From the NCBI GenBank assembly GCA_014529385.2, contig CM043954.1, forward strand, positions 4,899,306 through 4,963,305: 64,000 nucleotides of DNA. The letters are read 5' to 3'. The notes under the pieces are model-generated. The model saw only the letters and a program-made list of their open reading frames with translations. It ran no database searches and was not told where the DNA came from. Position numbers and translations under genes: made by a program. This document shows positions 59,111 to 64,000 of this stretch, piece by piece. Each line of letters begins with the position of its first letter. Position 1 is the first letter of the stretch. Origin of the DNA: Adiantum capillus-veneris. Taxonomy: Eukaryota > Streptophyta > Polypodiopsida > Polypodiales > Pteridaceae.

Positions 59111-61854
59111 ATTATCGTCCTCGCAGGTCAAATATGACCTATGGGACCAAAGTTACATGTGATGTAGTATGTGTATGGCTGATGAGTGAGTCGATGCTCC
59201 AAAATTGTAGTGATGAGAGTCGCAATGGAGAGCCCACACGTTGGCTGGGAGAGGAAAGTGTGTAGGTCTAAGTTATGGCTGAAAATGTGAGAGAAGCAAG
59301 TTCGGATGTGATCAAAAGCTGAGCACTCTAGTAGTGTGTGGTACTCAGACTCTCGAACTTGTAGTGAGCATAATGTGCACAGTCGATTTGACTCTTCTCC
59401 ATTGCCCCAACGCCGTATCTCGCATCGAAGGAAATGGAAGCTAAGCCGAATTGTTGCGATAGTGCGTATCGCGGACAAGGGAATAGGCTCAAGCATGTAA
59501 GTGTGAGTACGGTTTCCTCTCTCAGCGAAGAACATGGTTTTGTAGTTGGGGGCAATATAGGTGGTGTAATGTATGAAGCGTGACCCACCGGATTTCTCCC
59601 AAGCCGTAATACATTGGCGTTGTAGAAAAGCTTCATTCACTTGAGAGTCAATTGAAGCATCATGTAGCAAGTGTAATGCATCCCATCTCCCAAACCACTT
59701 CTTTATGTCTTGCATCCATCCCGTGCTCAAGATCTTGCTTTTATGCGTCTTTTGAACTTTTTTGCTTGCTTCCCATGCAATTGTAGGAAGTCGATGTGAG
59801 GAGTTTTGACGCATCTTTATCATGTACTCCACAACCCTTTCCATGCCCATAACCTCAATTGGAAGAGATCCTGACTCAAGAAGTAGAAGCATACATGGTG
59901 TTTGTGTCTTAACTTGGAGAAAGTTTGTAAGAAAACGCTTTTGGACATTCTCAAACTCTTTCCAAGTAGACTTTGAGATGCTCCCGCCCCACACTTCAAC
60001 TCCATAAAGAAGAACCGGTGTCACCAATGCATCAAAAAGATACTTCTTGAGAACCCAACACTTGATGTTTCCCGCATTACACATGTTCTCAAATGCATAA
60101 TATGCTCTCTTTCCCGCTTCCAAACGACGCATATCACATTCATGCCACTTGTGATTGGATGGAACCTCAAGGCCAAGGTACTTAAAGCTCTCAACAACTT
60201 CAAGTGTCTCGTTGTTGTACACAATGCATGGCTTCTCCTTATGGTTGGTTTTCACAAGCATAACCTTTGTTTTGGATTCATTTGCAATCAGCCCACTATG
60301 CAAGAAAAAGTTCTCAAGGACAACCATAAGCTTTTGTGCATCTTCTAAAGTGTGTGCTAGAAGCACTACATCATCCACATACAACAAAAGCATGATTACC
60401 GCATTGCAAATAGTGACCTCTTCAATGCCTTCTTCTTGCATAAAGTCATGTACCATTTGTTCCAATTGATCGATGCATAGACCAAAGAGAGTTGGTGACA
60501 ATGGACATCCTTGTTTAACCCCAATAGTGCTTACAAAAATTTCTGAAATTTCTCTTCCCATGCGCAATTGACAAATCACCTTCTCATAGATTCGAGAAAC
60601 CGCAAGCATAAACTCACTTGGCACTTGGAGTTCTTCCATCCTTCTCCACAAATTGTTACGTGGAATCATATCAAAAGCTTTCTTAAAGTCCACAAAACAA
60701 CAATACAATCGCTTGCCTTTCAACCGACTTTCCTCCATGAGAACACGAAGAGTGACAAGATGATCAATGGTGCTATGGCATCGACGAAAAACCGCTTGTC
60801 CCTTTGCACGCTTGTCATTCTCTTCAGCCCAATCACTCAATTTCATCTCCATTATGCACCCAAACAACTTTTCCATAAGAGACCCAATCATTATAGTCCG
60901 GTAGTTGCTTACATTCTTTACATCCCCTCCTTTATGCAAAGGCTTAACCCAATTAGTACTCCAATCATAAGGCATACCATGTTGAAGTGCAAGGTTGAAC
61001 ATATCACACATCCACTCATGTGTAAAATCTCCCGTCCATTTGATCATCTCCGGCTTGATACCTTGAAGATCTCCCGCTTTGCGAGTGGCCAACTTTTCAA
61101 GCCCACCTCATACATCCTCAATAGTAAAAAAAGACGGCATACATGGGAGTGAACCATAAAATGGTATTTTTTCAGTATTTTCTTGCTCATATAATTGCCT
61201 ACAATGTGTGTACATATCCACTAGACTCAAGTTACCAAAATTCTCAACCCGCTTGCCTCTCAAGTTTCTCCAAAATCTTCCACATGCATGTGCCCTTTCT
61301 TGGACTTGAAATTCTTGTTGCTTTACTTCCCATCTTCTTCTCTTCTTTTGAATCAATTCCTTGTATGTATGCAAATGACTTTGATAGTTGTCTTTGTCCA
61401 TAGTTGCATCAAGCTTTATCAAGGACTTTCGAGCATCTTGACATTCTTTATCAAACCACCTTTTGCGTGATCTATCTTTGTTGATACCATGGAGATGCTT
61501 TATGGCAAAGTATTCTTCCGCACAAGAACAAATAGCTTTTTTGAAAGCTTCCCATTTAATTTCCAATGGTGCATCACATTGAAGCTTTGTCATCCATAAT
61601 TTTTTCTCAACCATTTCAATGTACATTGGTGCCCGTTTGAAATCTATACATAGTGATAACTTCTCTTTCCTTTGGCTGAGATTATCATGCTTAGTTGCTT
61701 CTCCACATGAAAGGTCAATACATAAGGTGCGATGGTCGGATTCCGGGGTCCATTGATCAAACATAAAACTCTTTATGCGATACATGATGGCTTCAGAGAG
61801 TAGCATATAGTCAATCACACTATCCCCATTATGTCTCCTACATGTAAATCCATT
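59106..61854 (-). mobile_element. LINE (non-LTR retrotransposon), 5' part cut off by the CACTA
   Basis: It ends on the left with the GGTCATATTTGACC stem motif (within 59125-59148) and a (CT)n tail. It carries ORF2 with endonuclease end, reverse transcriptase and C-terminal zinc-finger-like region. On the right it is interrupted at 61854 by CACTA copy 2; the rest of the endonuclease and any ORF1 should lie beyond that element, outside the window. Confidence 0.92.
59128..61854 (-). pseudogene. LINE ORF2: endonuclease, reverse transcriptase, zinc region
   Basis: ORF2 nicks DNA and copies LINE RNA at the nick. The APE-type endonuclease end shows SVIDYMLLSEAI and SDHRTL (61732-61740 encodes SDH). 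Reverse transcriptase runs from VKPLHKGGDVKNVSNYRTI through FVDFKKAFDMIPR and GVKQGCPLSPTLFGL to the catalytic YVDD (60372-60383). The C-terminal part contains CTLCSLQVRESEYHTLLEC, a Cys2-His-Cys pattern like zf-RVT. A single in-frame TGA at 61108-61110 separates the blocks (a CGA-to-TGA change would explain it); otherwise about 900 codons are open. The 5' end is missing because of the CACTA insertion. Confidence 0.93.
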
Positions 61855-61913
61855 CACTACAAGAGGCTATTCATATTAGCGACGCTCACACAGCGACGCT
61901 CAAACAAAAATTT

Positions 61914-61976
61914 GCCGGCGTAGCTATGAGCGTCGCAAATTTACAAGTAGATTTGCGACCCTCATAGCGACGCCGA
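61914..61976 (+). repeat. Decayed subterminal hairpin of copy 2
   Basis: This corresponds to the perfect 62-bp hairpin of copy 1 but carries several substitutions, such as TAGCTA for TCGCTA and GACCC for GACGC, that break pairing. Confidence 0.85.
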
Positions 61977-62061
61977 CTGGGCTAAAAAAATAATAGAGAG
62001 CGCCCAAAAACTCAGATCTCAGATCTGAGTTTTTCGGCGCCCTCAAGCAAGAGCAGGTAAC

Positions 62062-62099
62062 GCTCTCCCTCTCTCTCTCTCTCTCTAACTCTTTCTTCA

Positions 62100-62143
<44 letters not shown>

Positions 62144-62257
62144 AGAGGAAGGAGAGCCAGGTATGCTCCTTCCCTCTCCTCACTCTCATGTTCCCTTCCC
62201 CTCTTTCTCTCTCCCTCTCTCTCTCTCTCTCACACACACACATACACACATAGTGTT

Positions 62258-62319
<62 letters not shown>

Positions 62320-62525
62320 TACAAATATAAACAAAAACGCACACACACATACATAAACAAAGAATGCACACACACATTGAGAGAGGAAAAGAGAGAGAGA
62401 GCATGCATAAACAAAAAACGCACACATTGAGAGAGGAAAAGAGAGAGAGAACATGCATAAACAAAAAACGCACACATTGAGAGAGGAAAAGAGAGAGAAA
62501 ACATGCATAAACAAAAAAACGCACA
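62062..62525 (+). repeat. CT, CA and GA microsatellites and about 53-bp tandem repeat (copy 2)
   Basis: The counterpart of 27597-28040. The (GA)n at 62264-62314 is expanded relative to copy 1 (27812-27827), and the (CA)n at 62101-62139 is longer. Confidence 0.92.
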
Positions 62526-62544
62526 CACATTGAGAGAGAAAGAG

Positions 62545-62690
62545 AGAGAAACTAATTTAACGTCGTAGGAAACTAATTAAAATTAAAAGACCTAAAGATC
62601 TAGCCGACGAGGAGTTGAACTCAAGACCTATTATTCAAGAGGGAAATGGCATAACCAATCTATCATACTTGGCATGGGTGATAGAAAGGT
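62545..62690 (-). mobile_element. SINE copy inside CACTA copy 2
   Basis: Equivalent to the SINE at 28050-28200, with the same box B GTTCAACTC on the minus strand. Confidence 0.55.
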
Positions 62691-62937
62691 TATATCATTT
62701 ATCTCTTTTTATTGGCACACACATCCACACACGCGCACACACACAAGAAGAAGAGAGTTATAATGTCGTAGGAAACTATCCTAAAAGACGTTAAAGATTA
62801 GGTTAGATGTAGACTTACGTTAAATTAGATTTAGGTTTATTTAAGTTAAATTAGATTAGATTTAGGTTTATTTTTAGTTAGATTTACGTTTATTTACGCT
62901 AGATTTAGATTTACGTTATATTAGATTAGATTTAGGT

Positions 62938-63296
62938 CTCCATAGACTGCGATGCTTGCATGAAGCGGGTGAAGAAAGCCCTCAATGGAATATAGGGTAT
63001 TGCTGCCTTCACTCATGGTGGGTTCCGTCGATCCAAAAGTACTGGTGAAATGTCTTCAGAAGATAGGGAGAAAGGTGGATCTTCAGGGTGGCAAGAGTCA
63101 CTACATCCCCGACAATGACCATCTAGGCAACCTCTAGTCATTCAACAACAACTTCAAAGTTAGTAACAAGAGCAAGAACGGTCCAAAGGGCCAATTGCTG
63201 TCGTCAGATGTGGATGGAGATGAGGTAGCGTCACCGCCGGAAGTTAACTCTCACATCTTTAGTGATGAGAATGCCAACTCTTGCTGAGTTATGTGA
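62938..63296 (+). pseudogene. Captured HIPP gene fragment, copy 2
   Basis: Same structure as in copy 1, with the CxxC motif CDAC at 62948-62959. Here the residues after it read MKRVKKAL, closer to the usual HMA helix than the MKWVKKAL of copy 1. In the CaaX box the codon after cysteine is TGA (63285-63287), so this copy has lost the isoprenylation signal. Confidence 0.8.
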
Positions 63297-63415
63297 AAAA
63301 TAAGTTTTAAGGTTCTTATAATCCCTGTTAGTTTAGTTCTTTATTTTTAATATAACATAATTTACGTTAGATTTAGATTTATGTTATATTAGATTAGACT
63401 TAGGTTTATTTAGGT

Positions 63416-63465
<50 letters not shown>

Positions 63466-63895
63466 GAAGAAGAGAGTTTTAACGTCGTAAGAAACTATCC
63501 CAAAAGACGTTAAAGATTAGGTTAGATGTAGACTTACGTTAAATTAGATTCAGGTTTATTTTTAGTTAGATTTACGTTTATTTAGATTTACGCTTATTTA
63601 CGTTAGATCAAGTCCACGCAAGAATTAATTACGGTTTAGGGTTTAGAGCTAGACGAACAGTGAAAAGATCTACTGTGAAAAGATGTTAAGATGCTGTGAA
63701 GTGCTACAGCTAGAGAAGAGGCAAAGGGGTTTTGTCCACTACATGCAGTATCATGTAGACGTGGGTCTGTAGATTTCTTGTACCCACAAATATAGGAATT
63801 GACCAATAAAGACGAGATTATAACCCGGTGGTTCTGATCTCCGTGCACCTCTAGACCGAGGTGTGCGGGGATTGGACATGACTAGAGAATGTGAG

Positions 63896-63897
<2 letters not shown>

Positions 63898-63990
<93 letters not shown>
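63898..63990 (+). repeat. (GA)n microsatellite, transposase 5' region of copy 2
   Basis: About 46 GA units, against about 20 at the same place in copy 1 (29404-29444). Confidence 0.97.
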
Positions 63991-63994
<4 letters not shown>

Positions 63995-64000
63995 TAGATA

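Larger units (their letters stand above)
61855..64000 (+). mobile_element. CACTA transposon, copy 2 (5' part, runs off the window)
   Basis: It begins CACTACAAGAGG at 61855, preceded by ATT (the expected 3-bp duplication; its partner is outside). It is collinear with 27390-29530 of copy 1 with few substitutions and microsatellite length changes: same subterminal repeats, SINE copy, HIPP fragment and upstream region. Its transposase ATG would lie just beyond 64000. Confidence 0.95.

Overview
The window is nuclear DNA of a land plant. The evidence is a single-exon PLS-class pentatricopeptide-repeat (PPR) gene, a piece of a HIPP-type heavy-metal gene ending in a CaaX box, and plant-type transposons: CACTA, a chromovirus, Ty1/copia with an initiator-tRNA-Met primer site, a TGGCGCC-primed Ty3/gypsy, and L1-like LINEs. 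The style of the PPR and retroelement proteins, and the very heavy (CT)n/(GA)n and (CA)n/(GT)n load, suggest a fern. That taxonomic call is inference; no marker gene settles it.

Layout. 1-4.6 kb: LTR end with primer site and Ty3/gypsy wreckage. 4.6-9.4 kb: tRNA-derived SINE heads, two hAT-type MITEs with 8-bp target duplications, and an L1-type LINE remnant carrying one of the MITEs. 10.4-16.35 kb: a decayed Ty1/copia element split inside its integrase by a 1.5-kb TG...CA insertion. 17.3-19.4 kb: a second, minus-strand copia relic. 19.4-20.8 kb: an ORF1-only LINE derivative (HAL1-like). 22.5-24.5 kb: the PPR gene, the only convincing host gene. 25.7-27.25 kb: an internally deleted chromovirus relic.

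27.26-50.4 kb is one long nest. A Ty3/gypsy element (family A) carries an 8,019-bp CACTA transposon in the codons of its protease active site, with a CAT target duplication. Its LTR carries a complete minus-strand chromovirus (40.35-49.77 kb). The CACTA encodes a six-exon TNP2-like transposase with one frameshift, a three-exon second gene, strong subterminal repeats including a perfect 62-bp hairpin, and a captured HIPP gene fragment. The family A LTR is followed by a TGGCGCC primer site and a leader holding three copies of a 20-nt palindrome, so it joins two internal regions (internal-LTR-internal).

52.1-55.56 kb: a minus-strand Ty3/gypsy pol (family C) whose retropepsin domain lies after the integrase in the same frame, with two integrase zinc-binding modules. 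It abuts a Helitron-like 3' end at 55.73 kb. 56-64 kb: long microsatellites, a chromovirus LTR fragment, a 5'-truncated LINE and a nearly intact LINE ORF2 (both minus strand). A second copy of the same CACTA cuts that ORF2 in its endonuclease domain at 61,855 and runs off the window.

How it works together: apart from the PPR gene, presumably an organellar RNA-binding factor, this is heterochromatin-like nested-transposon territory. Many nonsense codons in the retroelements look like C-to-T changes in CAG, CAA or CGA codons, as expected from deamination of methylated cytosine. The CACTA copies look youngest: two near-identical copies, one coding part almost intact.
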